Of a DNA stretch of 29,652 nt, positions 9,970 to 17,868 are shown piece by piece. Numbering within the stretch: position 1 is the stretch's first letter; each line of letters starts with the position of its first letter. Origin of the DNA: Bordetella parapertussis (GTDB taxonomy: Bacteria; Pseudomonadota; Gammaproteobacteria; Burkholderiales; Burkholderiaceae_B); the NCBI GenBank assembly GCA_945911685.1, contig CAMEAW010000028.1, forward strand, positions 1-29,652, given 5' to 3'. The notes beneath the pieces were generated by a model that was not told the origin of the DNA, made no database searches, and was given only the letters and a program-made list of their open reading frames with translations. Position numbers and translations under genes: made by a program.

Positions 9970-11127
9970 ATGTCTGTATTGTTTAACGCTAAATCGCTTC
10001 GTCTGGTCTGGCTGTCGGCTGTGCTCTTCGCTTTATCTGGGTGTGCGCTGATTACGGGTGATGACGGTCGCTATAAGCCTACGCCCTTGACCGAATACAA
10101 GCCGGGCCTGTCAGCGCGCATTGCCTGGAAGTCTCAAGTTGGCAAGGGATCAGGTATTGGCTTCGTGCCTCAGGTGGTGGGTTCGGTCGTGTACGCGGCA
10201 GCAGCGGATGGCTCGCTAGGTAAATTTGATCTGGCCTCAGGCACCCCAGTCTGGGTCGCGAAGGTTGACAAAAAGCTATCGGCTGGCGTCGGTAGCGACG
10301 GCAAAACGACAGCCGTTGTGACTGCAGACGGTACCGTGGTTGCGCTCGACGATAATGGACAGATCAAATGGCGCTCGAAAGCGTCTAGCGAAGTCACTGT
10401 GCCGCCGATCGTTGGTTTAGGTGTGGTGGTGGTTCGCAGTGGTGACTACCGCGTCCAGGCCTTCAATGCCGAAACGGGCGAGCGTATCTGGAGCGTGCAA
10501 CGCCCTGGGCCGGCACTCGCGCTGCGTGCGCCTGCAAGAATGCTGTTACTCGAAGGGCTCGTCATTAGTGCGATCCCCGGCGGAAAGCTCATTGCAATTA
10601 ACGCCGTGTCGGGTGACGTGCAGTGGGAAGGCACGGTGGCCTTGTCGAAAGGCTCGACGGACCTTGAGCGCGTCAATGATGTTGTGGGTTTGCCCGCCTT
10701 ATCGGGTTCGTTGCTGTGTGCAGTGGCGTATCAGGGGCGCGTGGTCTGCTTTGATATCGCTGCGGGCGGACGTACCGTCTGGAGCAAAGATTTTTCAAGC
10801 TCAGTAGGATTAACGATCGATGCGACACAGGTCTATGTGCCCAACGAGCACGATGCGATCTCTGCCTTTGGTTTGAAAAATGGTGGCTTAGCTTGGCGTC
10901 AAGACGCCTTGCGTAACCGTAAGGTGACCAGCCCTGCGTCAGTGTCTGGTGCGATTGCTGTCGGCGACCTTGAAGGTTTTGTGCATTTCTTGGCGCCGGC
11001 TGACGGTCAGCTGCTGGCCCGTATCCTCGTTGGGGGTGGCGCCATTCAGGCGCCGCTCGTTGCGACCCCACAAGGTGTTCTTGTGCAGTCAGGCGATGGC
11101 CTGCTTGTTTTAATTGGGTTGAACTAA
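9970..11127 (+). CDS. bamB: Outer membrane assembly lipoprotein BamB
   Basis: 385 residues. Lipoprotein signal: basic/hydrophobic N-terminus, then lipobox LSGC with C25 as the lipidated cysteine; Asp is not at +2, consistent with outer-membrane sorting. The rest is a PQQ-type beta-propeller with repeated blades, such as GKFDLASGTPVWVAKVDKK, VQAFNAETGERIWSVQRPG and IAINAVSGDVQWEGTVALS. BamB is the propeller subunit of the BAM complex that inserts beta-barrel proteins. The start lies in the last unit of the 56-bp repeat. der follows 3 nt after the stop. Confidence 0.96.
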   Translation: MSVLFNAKSLRLVWLSAVLFALSGCALITGDDGRYKPTPLTEYKPGLSARIAWKSQVGKGSGIGFVPQVVGSVVYAAAADGSLGKFDLASGTPVWVAKVDKKLSAGVGSDGKTTAVVTADGTVVALDDNGQIKWRSKASSEVTVPPIVGLGVVVVRSGDYRVQAFNAETGERIWSVQRPGPALALRAPARMLLLEGLVISAIPGGKLIAINAVSGDVQWEGTVALSKGSTDLERVNDVVGLPALSGSLLCAVAYQGRVVCFDIAAGGRTVWSKDFSSSVGLTIDATQVYVPNEHDAISAFGLKNGGLAWRQDALRNRKVTSPASVSGAIAVGDLEGFVHFLAPADGQLLARILVGGGAIQAPLVATPQGVLVQSGDGLLVLIGLN

Positions 11128-11130
11128 TTC

Positions 11131-12531
11131 GTGTCACTTAAACCTGTCGTCGCCCTGGTTGGACGGCCAAACGTTGGTAAATCAACGCTCTTTAATCGCC
11201 TCACGCGCTCGCGTGCGGCGTTGGTCGCTGATTACTCAGGTTTGACGCGTGACCGACATTATGGCGAAGGCCGGGTAGGCGATAAACCCTTCATTGTGGT
11301 CGACACGGGTGGCTTTGAGCCGGTTACCAAAACGGGCATCTTGCTTCAGATGGCACGTCAAACTAAGCAAGCGATTGCCGAGGCCGACGTAGTGATCTTT
11401 TTGGTCGACGCACGCGCCGGCTTAAACGCACACGATCATGATATCGGCCGCTTGCTGCGCAAGCTGGGTCAGCGGGCGGTATTGTGCGTGAACAAAGCCG
11501 AAGGGATGGCGCATGGTAGCGCCATTGCTGAGTTTCATGAGCTTGGCTTGGGTCAGCCCTATGCGATCTCTGCAGCCCACGGCGATGGTATTGCCGATTT
11601 GATCGAGCATGCGCTACAAGGTCTTGGGCAAGAGCCTGTCGTTGAAGACTACGATGCCGATGATGCCGAACCAAGCGCCGAAGAGCTCAAAAGTGATTTT
11701 TTTGAACCCACTGAAGTCGTGGATCATCGCATTAAGCTTGCGATCGTTGGTCGACCCAACGTGGGTAAGTCAACCCTGATTAACACCTTGCTAGGCGAAG
11801 AGCGCGTGATTGCGTTTGATCTGCCGGGTACCACGCGCGATGCGATTGAAATCGAGTTTGATCGTGGCGGTAAAAAATACACGCTGATCGACACAGCGGG
11901 CTTGCGTAAACGCGGCAAAGTGTTTGAGGCCATTGAAAAATTTTCGGTGATTAAAACCCTGCAAGCCATCGAAGCCAGTAACGTTGTCTTGCTGATGATT
12001 GATGCACAACAAGAGGTCTCAGACCAAGACGCACACATCGCGGCTTTTATTCTTGAGACTGGGCGGGCGTTGGTCGTGGCCATTAATAAGTGGGATGGCC
12101 TAGACAGCGAACAGCGCGAGCGGATTCAACGCGAATTTGATCGTAAGCTCCGCTTTTTATCATTCGCACGGCAGCATACGATTTCGGCGTTGCGCGGGCA
12201 GGGTGTGAATGCAGTGCTCAAGTCGGTGAACCTGGCGCATGCCGCGGCCTTTACCAAGCTCTCGACGCCTCGCCTGACGCGCGAGTTACAAGCGGCGGTT
12301 GAGCAGCAACCTCCTCCACGTAAAGGCATTTTCAGACCTAAAATGCGTTACGCGCACCAAGGCGGGCAAAACCCGCCCCTGATTATTGTGCACGGCAATG
12401 CGCTTGATGCGATTTCTGATTCGTATCGCCGCTACCTTGAGAGTCGGTTTCGTGATGCGTTTGAGCTTGCTGGTACGCCTTTGCGCATTGAGTTCAAGTC
12501 TTCCTTTAATCCTTACGCTGATAACAATTAA
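11131..12531 (+). CDS. der: Ribosome biogenesis GTPase Der (EngA)
   Basis: 466 residues with two tandem GTPase domains, unique to this family. The P-loops are GRPNVGKST at 11-19 and again at 207-215. G3 motifs are DTGGFEP and [10 protein letters not shown]; the NKxD motif of the second domain is NKWD. The C-terminal KH-like domain ends [12 protein letters not shown]. Der works in 50S subunit assembly. The start is GTG, 3 nt after the bamB stop. hisC begins 5 nt after the der stop. Confidence 0.98.
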   Translation: MSLKPVVALVGRPNVGKSTLFNRLTRSRAALVADYSGLTRDRHYGEGRVGDKPFIVVDTGGFEPVTKTGILLQMARQTKQAIAEADVVIFLVDARAGLNAHDHDIGRLLRKLGQRAVLCVNKAEGMAHGSAIAEFHELGLGQPYAISAAHGDGIADLIEHALQGLGQEPVVEDYDADDAEPSAEELKSDFFEPTEVVDHRIKLAIVGRPNVGKSTLINTLLGEERVIAFDLPGTTRDAIEIEFDRGGKKYTLIDTAGLRKRGKVFEAIEKFSVIKTLQAIEASNVVLLMIDAQQEVSDQDAHIAAFILETGRALVVAINKWDGLDSEQRERIQREFDRKLRFLSFARQHTISALRGQGVNAVLKSVNLAHAAAFTKLSTPRLTRELQAAVEQQPPPRKGIFRPKMRYAHQGGQNPPLIIVHGNALDAISDSYRRYLESRFRDAFELAGTPLRIEFKSSFNPYADNN

Positions 12532-12536
12532 GCCCC

Positions 12537-13688
12537 ATGAGCCGTTTCTGGAACAAACTGGTCGCTACCCTTGATCCTTATGTACCGGGTGAGCAGCCGC
12601 GCATTCAAAATCTTGTGAAGCTCAACACCAACGAGCACCCCTACGGCCCTTCGCCGAAGGTGTTGGCGGCCATTGCGGCCCACACAAACGACAGCTTGCG
12701 CCTTTACCCTGATCCAACCGCCCTAGTACTGCGTCAGGCGATTGCAAAACGGAGTGGTTTGACGCCAGAGCACGTATTTGTTGGCAATGGGTCAGATGAA
12801 GTGCTGGGCCACGTGTTTCACGCTTTGCTTAAACAAGATGCACCGATATGGTTTCCGGATATCACCTACAGTTTCTATCCGGTGTATTGCGGTTTGTATC
12901 AAATTGACTTTCGTGCAATTGCGCTTGACGATCAGTTCAAGATTTGCGTGAACGACTATTTACCTGCTTCCGGCACTGAAGCCGCCTCTGCTTTGGCAGC
13001 GCGTAATTTAACTGTTGCAGTAGGTGCTTCAGCAGGCGTCTCTGTGGCGCGTGCCGGTGGGATCATTTTTCCAAATCCGAATGCACCAACAGGGCGTGCC
13101 AACTCGCTTACGGATGTCGAACAGATCATTGCTGCCAACCCAGATATTGTGGTGGTCGTAGACGAAGCCTACGTAGATTTTGGTGCGCAAACAGCAGCAA
13201 CGCTGATTGACAAATATCCGAATCTTTTGGTGGTACGCACGCTTTCTAAATCACATTCTCTTGCTGGCTTGCGCGTGGGTTATGCCTTGGGTCATCCAGA
13301 TCTTGTGCAAGGCTTAGATCGGGTAAAAAATAGTTTTAATTCATATCCGCTTGATAATCTTGCTTTAGCCGGTGCCACAGCGGCTATTGAAGACGAAGAG
13401 TATTTTGAAACCACCCGCGATGCGGTGATTCGTAGCCGAGACGTGCTTACGCTGGGTTTGCAAAACTTAGGTTTTGAAGTGCTGCCTTCTGCCGCCAATT
13501 TTGTCTTTGCGCGACACCCTGATCACAAAGGGGGCGATCTAGCCGCAGGCTTGCGCGCAAAAAATATTATCGTCCGACACTTCAACAAGCCGCGTATTGC
13601 TGATTTTTTACGCATTACGGTTGGCACCGACGTGCAGTGCGCGCAGTTGTTAACGGCGTGTCGCGAAGTGCTGGCTGCGATAAAGTAA
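12537..13688 (+). CDS. hisC: Histidinol-phosphate aminotransferase with an extra Ala/Val-rich segment
   Basis: 383 residues. PLP-dependent fold-type I aminotransferase that makes histidinol phosphate from imidazole-acetol phosphate. Conserved segments are [41 protein letters not shown] and the PLP lysine K238 in [16 protein letters not shown]. Residues about 144-172, between VNDYLP and [13 protein letters not shown], form an Ala/Ser/Val-rich insertion of some 29 residues that I do not expect in the family and that accounts for its length above the usual ~355. It sits between der and hfq, outside any his operon, 5 nt after der, so it is probably cotranscribed with der. Confidence 0.93.
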   Translation: MSRFWNKLVATLDPYVPGEQPRIQNLVKLNTNEHPYGPSPKVLAAIAAHTNDSLRLYPDPTALVLRQAIAKRSGLTPEHVFVGNGSDEVLGHVFHALLKQDAPIWFPDITYSFYPVYCGLYQIDFRAIALDDQFKICVNDYLPASGTEAASALAARNLTVAVGASAGVSVARAGGIIFPNPNAPTGRANSLTDVEQIIAANPDIVVVVDEAYVDFGAQTAATLIDKYPNLLVVRTLSKSHSLAGLRVGYALGHPDLVQGLDRVKNSFNSYPLDNLALAGATAAIEDEEYFETTRDAVIRSRDVLTLGLQNLGFEVLPSAANFVFARHPDHKGGDLAAGLRAKNIIVRHFNKPRIADFLRITVGTDVQCAQLLTACREVLAAIK

Positions 13689-14036
13689 AGTCGCATGGTC
13701 TTTGCCCTAGTGCCGACCTGAGTGGCAAACGCTGGACATCTCTATTGTTATATTGGTAACGAATTGTTTTGCACTCACCGGGCTCAAGCGTTGCGGACCA
13801 TTTCTGCAATGTTTATTAAATTGATTACGACTCGTCTCATATTTTTGTTGCTCAACGCGTGAATTATTTCTACTTCGTTTGATAATTCGTAACAAAATGT
13901 TTTGTCCTTGCGCTTGATACGGGCATTGCCCTAGCTAAGCGCGGTAAATCCCTGTAGAGTGATGCTCTTGGATTGGAAAACATGCATATTTTTGCAAAAG
14001 CCCAATTCGTTTCACTGCACTATACGGAGCCTGCCA
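13689..14036. other. 348-nt intergenic region upstream of hfq
   Basis: No credible ORF. The stretch is visibly A+T-richer than its neighbours, as expected for a promoter region of hfq. I could not find a good sigma-70 -35/-10 pair. A near-palindrome, ACAAAA-TG-TTTTGT, lies at 13892-13905. The hfq Shine-Dalgarno, GGAG at 14026-14029, lies 7 nt before its ATG. In E. coli hfq has several promoters, including heat-shock ones; no convincing sigma-32 site was seen here. Confidence 0.6.
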
Positions 14037-14297
14037 ATGAGCAATAAAGGACAAACCCTGCAAGACCCATTTCTAAACGCTTTGCGTAAAGAACACATTC
14101 CTGTTTCCATTTATCTGGTAAACGGTATCAAACTTCAAGGCCAAGTTGAATCCTTTGATCAGTATGTGGTGTTATTACGTAACACCGTGACTCAAATGGT
14201 TTACAAACACGCCATTTCAACTGTGGTGCCTGCGCGTGCTGTCACACTGCCTGCCGATGGCGCTGCCGAAGTTGGCGCAGACGCCGCTGCCGAATAA
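14037..14297 (+). CDS. hfq: RNA chaperone Hfq
   Basis: 86 residues. Hfq forms a hexameric Sm-like ring that pairs small RNAs with mRNAs. Sm1 ([21 protein letters not shown]) and Sm2 ([12 protein letters not shown]) are intact, as is the N-terminus [17 protein letters not shown] with the proximal-face glutamine. The C-terminal tail is short and Ala-rich, typical of betaproteobacteria compared with enterobacteria. ATG 14037 is chosen over in-frame starts from 13959 because of its GGAG site and because the protein then begins MSNKGQ. hflX follows after 83 nt containing a strong hairpin. Confidence 0.97.
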   Translation: MSNKGQTLQDPFLNALRKEHIPVSIYLVNGIKLQGQVESFDQYVVLLRNTVTQMVYKHAISTVVPARAVTLPADGAAEVGADAAAE

Positions 14298-14343
14298 TCG
14301 GTTCGCGATATTTCGGTCTTTTTCACCCTTTGTTTTTTTCAGT

Positions 14344-14371
14344 ACACAAGACATGCTCGCATGTCTTGTGT
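14344..14371 (+). promoter_or_regulatory. 13-bp perfect hairpin between hfq and hflX
   Basis: Arms ACACAAGACATGC (14344-14356) and GCATGTCTTGTGT (14359-14371) are perfectly complementary around TC. No T tract follows; the next bases are CGGTAAGCC and the hflX ATG at 14381. It could protect the hfq 3' end, act as a weak terminator, or limit ribosome access to hflX. Confidence 0.75.
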
Positions 14372-14380
14372 CGGTAAGCC

Positions 14381-15469
14381 ATGCGTGCGCTGATTATTAG
14401 TGTTGATTTGGGTGCCCCAGACTATCTGGCGCATGCGCAAGAATTTGACATGCTGGCAAAAGGCGCGGGCGCGCAGGTTGTGGCTACCATGGTCGCGCGT
14501 CGGCAGCGCCCTGACGCAGCCTACTTTATTGGCTCAGGTAAGGTGCAAGAAGGTGTTTTGCTTGCACAAGAACTCGAGGCTGAAGTCGTTTTATTTGATC
14601 AGCCGCTCTCACCCGCGCAGCAGCGTAATCTCGAACGTCAGTTCAACCTACGCGTGGTCGATCGTGTTGCTTTGATTTTAGATATTTTTGCTTTACGCGC
14701 TAAAAGTCACGAAGGTAAGTTGCAAGTTGAATTAGCGCAGTTGCAACATCTTTCAACACGGCTGACACGCATGTGGTCTCACCTCGAGCGCCAACGCGGT
14801 GGTATTGGTATGCGTGGCCCTGGCGAGTCCCAACTTGAAATGGACCGCCGCATGATCGGCGCAAAAGTGCGTTTGTTACGCGAGCGTCTTGAGCGGGTGC
14901 AGCGCCAACGCACGACGCAGCGCCGCTCGCGGGTGCGCGGCGGCACCCTGTCGGTGTCGTTGGTGGGGTATACCAATGCTGGCAAATCAACGCTTTTTAA
15001 TGCGATGACCCGAGCCGGCGCGTTTGCAGCAGATCAATTGTTCGCTACGCTCGACACCACGACACGTCGGGTGTGGATTGAAGGTGCAGGGCAAATTACC
15101 CTTTCGGATACTGTGGGTTTTATTCGTGACTTACCGCTTACACTGATTGCTGCGTTTAGGGCAACACTTGAAGAGGCGATTCAGGCCGATTTGTTGCTGC
15201 ATGTGGTTGATGCCGCTAGCCCCCAGCGCGATGAACAAATTGCCGAGGTGGATAAGGTCTTAGTAGATATCGGTGCGGCCGACATACCGCGCGTCATGGT
15301 CTACAACAAGATCGATTTGGCGGGGCTCGAACCGCGTGCCGAATCCGACCCGCATGGTACGATTTGTCGGGTGTTTTTAAGTGCTCAGAGGCGTGTGGGC
15401 TTAGATGGTTTACGTAGTGCAATCAGTCAGTTTGCTTTAAATCTGGAAAATAATGCGACTTCTCTCTAA
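14381..15469 (+). CDS. hflX: Ribosome-associated GTPase HflX
   Basis: 362 residues. The N-terminal HflX domain includes GSGKVQEGVLLAQELEAEVV and the glycine-rich QRGGIGMRGPGESQLEMDRR. The G domain follows: P-loop GYTNAGKST at 196-204, DTVGFIRDLP as G3, NKID as G4. HflX binds the 50S subunit and splits stalled ribosomes under stress in studied bacteria. The C-terminal extension seen in E. coli HflX is largely absent. The 3' end overlaps hflK by 17 nt in another frame. Context hfq-hflX-hflK-hflC is conserved. Confidence 0.95.
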   Translation: MRALIISVDLGAPDYLAHAQEFDMLAKGAGAQVVATMVARRQRPDAAYFIGSGKVQEGVLLAQELEAEVVLFDQPLSPAQQRNLERQFNLRVVDRVALILDIFALRAKSHEGKLQVELAQLQHLSTRLTRMWSHLERQRGGIGMRGPGESQLEMDRRMIGAKVRLLRERLERVQRQRTTQRRSRVRGGTLSVSLVGYTNAGKSTLFNAMTRAGAFAADQLFATLDTTTRRVWIEGAGQITLSDTVGFIRDLPLTLIAAFRATLEEAIQADLLLHVVDAASPQRDEQIAEVDKVLVDIGAADIPRVMVYNKIDLAGLEPRAESDPHGTICRVFLSAQRRVGLDGLRSAISQFALNLENNATSL

Positions 15470-16742
15470 AATATTCAATCTCAATGATCCCGGTTGGGGG
15501 CGTGGGCAAGGCGGTAACGGCTCAGAGCCGCCAAAGCGTCCGCCGCAAGGTAATGGTCCGCCTGATCTCGATCAAGTGTGGCGCGATGTAAGCAACCGTT
15601 TAAGCGCTTTGTTCGGTCGCGGTAACGGTGGCGGCTCGCGCCCCAACCCTTCGCCTGGCATGGGTGGCCCGACGCCGCGCCAGTCAAAAATTGGTTTGGG
15701 TGTCATTGCGGCTGGCGCAATCGCATTGTGGTTGGGTAGCGGGTTTTTTATCGTTCAAGAAGGCCAGGTTGCGGTCTTGACGCAGTTCGGTAAATACAAA
15801 AGCACTGCTCAAGCTGGTTTTCAATGGCGCATTCCGGGCCCGATTCAAGCCCACGAGATGGTCAATATTTCGCAGTTACGCACCTTTGAAGTCGGCTTTC
15901 GGGGCAATGCTCGCAATCGCGTGTTGCCTGAGGCGTTGATGTTGACTGAAGACGAAAACATCGTCGATGTGCAATTTGTTGTGCAATATCGTCTGCGTGC
16001 CGATGGTGCACCAGATTACATCTTTAAAACCAAAGACCCAGACGAGTCTGTGCGGCAAACGGCACAGGCCGCGATGCGCGAAGTAGTTGGTAAAAGACCA
16101 ATGGATAAAGTGTTGTACGAAGAGCGCGCAGCAATCGCAGTCGATGTGCAAAAGCTGATGCAGCAGATTCTCGACCGTTACAAAACCGGTATTCAGGTCA
16201 GTAGCATTGCGATCCAAAACGTACAACCGCCTGAGCAGGTACAGGCTGCTTTTGACGATGCAGTCAAAGCCGGACAAGATTTGGATCGGCAAAAAAATGA
16301 AGGTCAAGCCTACAGTAACCAGGTCGTACCGATGGCGGCTGGACAAGCTTCACGCATGCTTGAACAAGCCGAGGGCTATCGAGCACGCGTTGTGGGTACC
16401 GCAACCGGTGATGCTGCACGTTTTGGTAGCGTCTTGGCCGAATATGACAAAGCTCCCCAGGTGATTCGCGAACGCATGTATCTTGAAACCATGCAGCAAA
16501 TGTTTGCCAACGCGAGCAAGGTGCTGATTGATACCAAGGGTTCGAATAATATGTTGTATTTACCGCTCGATAAAATAACCCAGCAGGCTGCGCAAGATCC
16601 GTCGCGCGCGGCATCGGGCTCGGCGATGTCCACCTCATCGCCCGTGATCCCTCCGTTTACACCGCCCGCTGCGGCAGCGCCCGTGCGTCCCGCGACGTCC
16701 GGCCCATCTAACTCACTGACGCGCGATCGCGGCAGTCGCTAA
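15453..16742 (+). CDS. hflK: FtsH protease regulator subunit HflK
   Basis: 429 residues. The cytoplasmic N-terminus (1-78) is rich in Gly, Pro and Asn (GRGQGGNGSEPPKRPPQGNG and GRGNGGGSRPNPSPGMGG). A single membrane helix follows at about 80-100, then a periplasmic SPFH/prohibitin domain (VQEGQVAVLTQFGKY onward). The C-terminal ~50 residues are Pro/Ala/Ser-rich. HflK pairs with HflC in a large ring around FtsH and modulates membrane-protein degradation. The start overlaps hflX by 17 nt; hflC starts 14 nt after its stop. Confidence 0.96.
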   Translation: MRLLSKIFNLNDPGWGRGQGGNGSEPPKRPPQGNGPPDLDQVWRDVSNRLSALFGRGNGGGSRPNPSPGMGGPTPRQSKIGLGVIAAGAIALWLGSGFFIVQEGQVAVLTQFGKYKSTAQAGFQWRIPGPIQAHEMVNISQLRTFEVGFRGNARNRVLPEALMLTEDENIVDVQFVVQYRLRADGAPDYIFKTKDPDESVRQTAQAAMREVVGKRPMDKVLYEERAAIAVDVQKLMQQILDRYKTGIQVSSIAIQNVQPPEQVQAAFDDAVKAGQDLDRQKNEGQAYSNQVVPMAAGQASRMLEQAEGYRARVVGTATGDAARFGSVLAEYDKAPQVIRERMYLETMQQMFANASKVLIDTKGSNNMLYLPLDKITQQAAQDPSRAASGSAMSTSSPVIPPFTPPAAAAPVRPATSGPSNSLTRDRGSR

Positions 16743-16756
16743 GCAGAGGACAGATC

Positions 16757-17629
16757 ATGAAAAGATTATTTCCCCTGTTGATCGCCCTGATTATTGGCTT
16801 CATCGCTTTGTCGTCGTCCGTTTTTATTGTGCGCGAGCGCGATTATGCGATCGTATTTGCGTTGGGCGAAGTCAAAAAAGTGGTATCTGAACCCGGTTTG
16901 TACTTCAAGTTGCCGCCACCTTTTCAAAACGTCCTAACGCTTGACCGTCGTTTATTAACGATCGATGCTCAAGACGCAGAGCGGATTCAAACGTCTGAAA
17001 AGAAAAACCTGCTAATTGATTCTTTCGTCAAGTGGCGCATCGCTGACCCTAAGCTGTACTACGTGACCTTTGGTGGTAACGAACGCGCTGCCCGCGAACG
17101 CTTGCAGGCACAAATCCGTGATGCACTCAATGCCTCAGTCAACATCCGTACCGTTAAAGACGTGGTGTCGCTCGAGCGTGAAGTGATCATGAACGAAGTG
17201 CTCACAAACGTTGTGAAGCGCGCTGAAATCTTGGGCGTACAAATCGTCGACGTGCGGTTGAAGCGCATTGAGTTTGCCCCCGAGATTTCTGAGTCGGTTT
17301 ACCGCCGCATGGAATCCGAGCGTTTGCGCGTCGCTAACGAGGCACGTTCGATTGGTGCCGCTGAAAGCGAAAAAATCCGCGCAGAAGCCGACCGTAAGCG
17401 CGAACAAATCGTAGCTGAGGCCTATGGCCGTGCTCAAGCCATCATGGGCGAGGGTGATGCTGTTGCTGCGGGTATTTACGCTAAAGCCTACGGCGCCAAC
17501 CTAGATTTTTATAGTTTTTATAAAAGCTTAGAGGGTTACCGTGCAGCCTTTGGTAAACAAGGTGACGTGCTCGTTGTAGACCCAACCTCTGAGTTCTTCA
17601 GGTTCTTAAAGTCTTCTTCTGGCAAATAA
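16757..17629 (+). CDS. hflC: FtsH protease regulator subunit HflC
   Basis: 290 residues. The N-terminal membrane anchor is at about residues 4-24, followed by a periplasmic SPFH domain with FIVRERDYAIVFALGEVKKV and the coiled-coil segment SERLRVANEARSIGAAESEKI. It ends with YKSLEGYRAAFG and DPTSEFFRFLK, characteristic of HflC. Partner of HflK. AGAGGA at 16745-16750 lies 6 nt before the ATG. A 239-nt gap with degenerate repeats and a hairpin separates it from hisZ. Confidence 0.96.
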   Translation: MKRLFPLLIALIIGFIALSSSVFIVRERDYAIVFALGEVKKVVSEPGLYFKLPPPFQNVLTLDRRLLTIDAQDAERIQTSEKKNLLIDSFVKWRIADPKLYYVTFGGNERAARERLQAQIRDALNASVNIRTVKDVVSLEREVIMNEVLTNVVKRAEILGVQIVDVRLKRIEFAPEISESVYRRMESERLRVANEARSIGAAESEKIRAEADRKREQIVAEAYGRAQAIMGEGDAVAAGIYAKAYGANLDFYSFYKSLEGYRAAFGKQGDVLVVDPTSEFFRFLKSSSGK

Positions 17630-17631
17630 TT

Positions 17632-17748
17632 TCTGACCGGCCTCTGAAACGAGGTCGTAACAGAAAAATAGTCACTGCGCGGCCTCTGAACTGAGGTTGA
17701 ATCAGAAAAATGTCTCTGACCGGTGTCTGAAACGGGGCCGTAACAGAG
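17632..17748 (+). repeat. Three degenerate ~41-bp tandem repeats downstream of hflC
   Basis: Units share GGCCTCTGAAACGAGGTCG-like cores at 17639, 17681 and 17722 (periods 42 and 41). Units 1 and 2 are followed by CAGAAAAAT, and units 1 and 3 share CTGACCGG before the core and CGTAACAG after it. In units 1 and 2 the core can fold as CCTC/GAGG with a 6-nt loop (TGAAAC or TGAACT); in unit 3 this stem is degraded. No ORF spans them. Confidence 0.75.
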
Positions 17749-17761
17749 TTGCCATAATAGG

Positions 17762-17767
17762 TATAAT
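17762..17767 (+). promoter_or_regulatory. Possible -10 element upstream of hisZ
   Basis: A perfect TATAAT lies 102 nt before the hisZ ATG, directly after the repeats. No acceptable -35 is present at 16-18 nt spacing and there is no TGn extension, so the assignment is weak. If real it would put hisZ-purA under their own promoter with the following hairpin in the leader. Confidence 0.3.
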
Positions 17768-17794
17768 ACGATGTAAGCTTTAACGATTGTTCTG

Positions 17795-17828
17795 GCGGCT
17801 TGCCGGGCTTACGCCCCAAGCCGCTTTT
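17795..17828 (+). terminator. Terminator- or attenuator-like hairpin before hisZ
   Basis: Outer stem GCGGCTTG (17795-17802) with CAAGCCGC (17817-17824) is perfect. An inner stem GGGC/GCCC (17805-17808 and 17813-17816) closes a TTAC loop. TTTT follows at 17825-17828, then CG. It could end the hfq-hflC transcript or act as an attenuator 40 nt before hisZ; the short T run makes termination efficiency uncertain. Confidence 0.55.
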
Positions 17829-17868
17829 CGTTTGGGCGACACTTTTTAAACTTTTAGCTTCTACCCCT

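Larger units (their letters stand above)
9811..9978 (+). repeat. 56-bp tandem triplication across the yfgM-bamB junction
   Basis: Three consecutive 56-bp units: 9811-9866, 9867-9922 and 9923-9978. Each begins with a version of TTGACCCCAGTCGTCAAACT and ends with GGAGCCTAACRATG plus a few bases. Each holds the yfgM 3' coding end, a TAA, a GGAG Shine-Dalgarno (9847, 9903, 9959) and an ATG exactly 7 nt after the GGAG (9858, 9914, 9970). Copies 1 and 2 differ at about five positions; copy 3 is more diverged. The third ATG is the bamB start. Confidence 0.95.

Noticed and set aside
9811..9978. Possible CRISPR or IS footprint between yfgM and bamB
   Set aside because: The units are direct head-to-tail copies of coding sequence with no spacers, inverted ends or target duplication; a tandem duplication explains them.
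13908..13941. Heat-shock (sigma-32) promoter upstream of hfq
   Set aside because: CTTGATA at about 13913 and CCCTAGCTA downstream look suggestive, but the spacing is about 10 nt, too short for the sigma-32 consensus.
17632..17748. Possible CRISPR array after hflC
   Set aside because: Only three units, degenerate, with similarity extending through most of each ~41-bp period and no unique spacers; no cas genes nearby.
17771..17776. ATGTAA start-stop mini-ORF as a leader for hisZ
   Set aside because: If TATAAT at 17762 is the -10, transcription would begin at or after this ATG, so it would not be in the mRNA; no ribosome site is seen.
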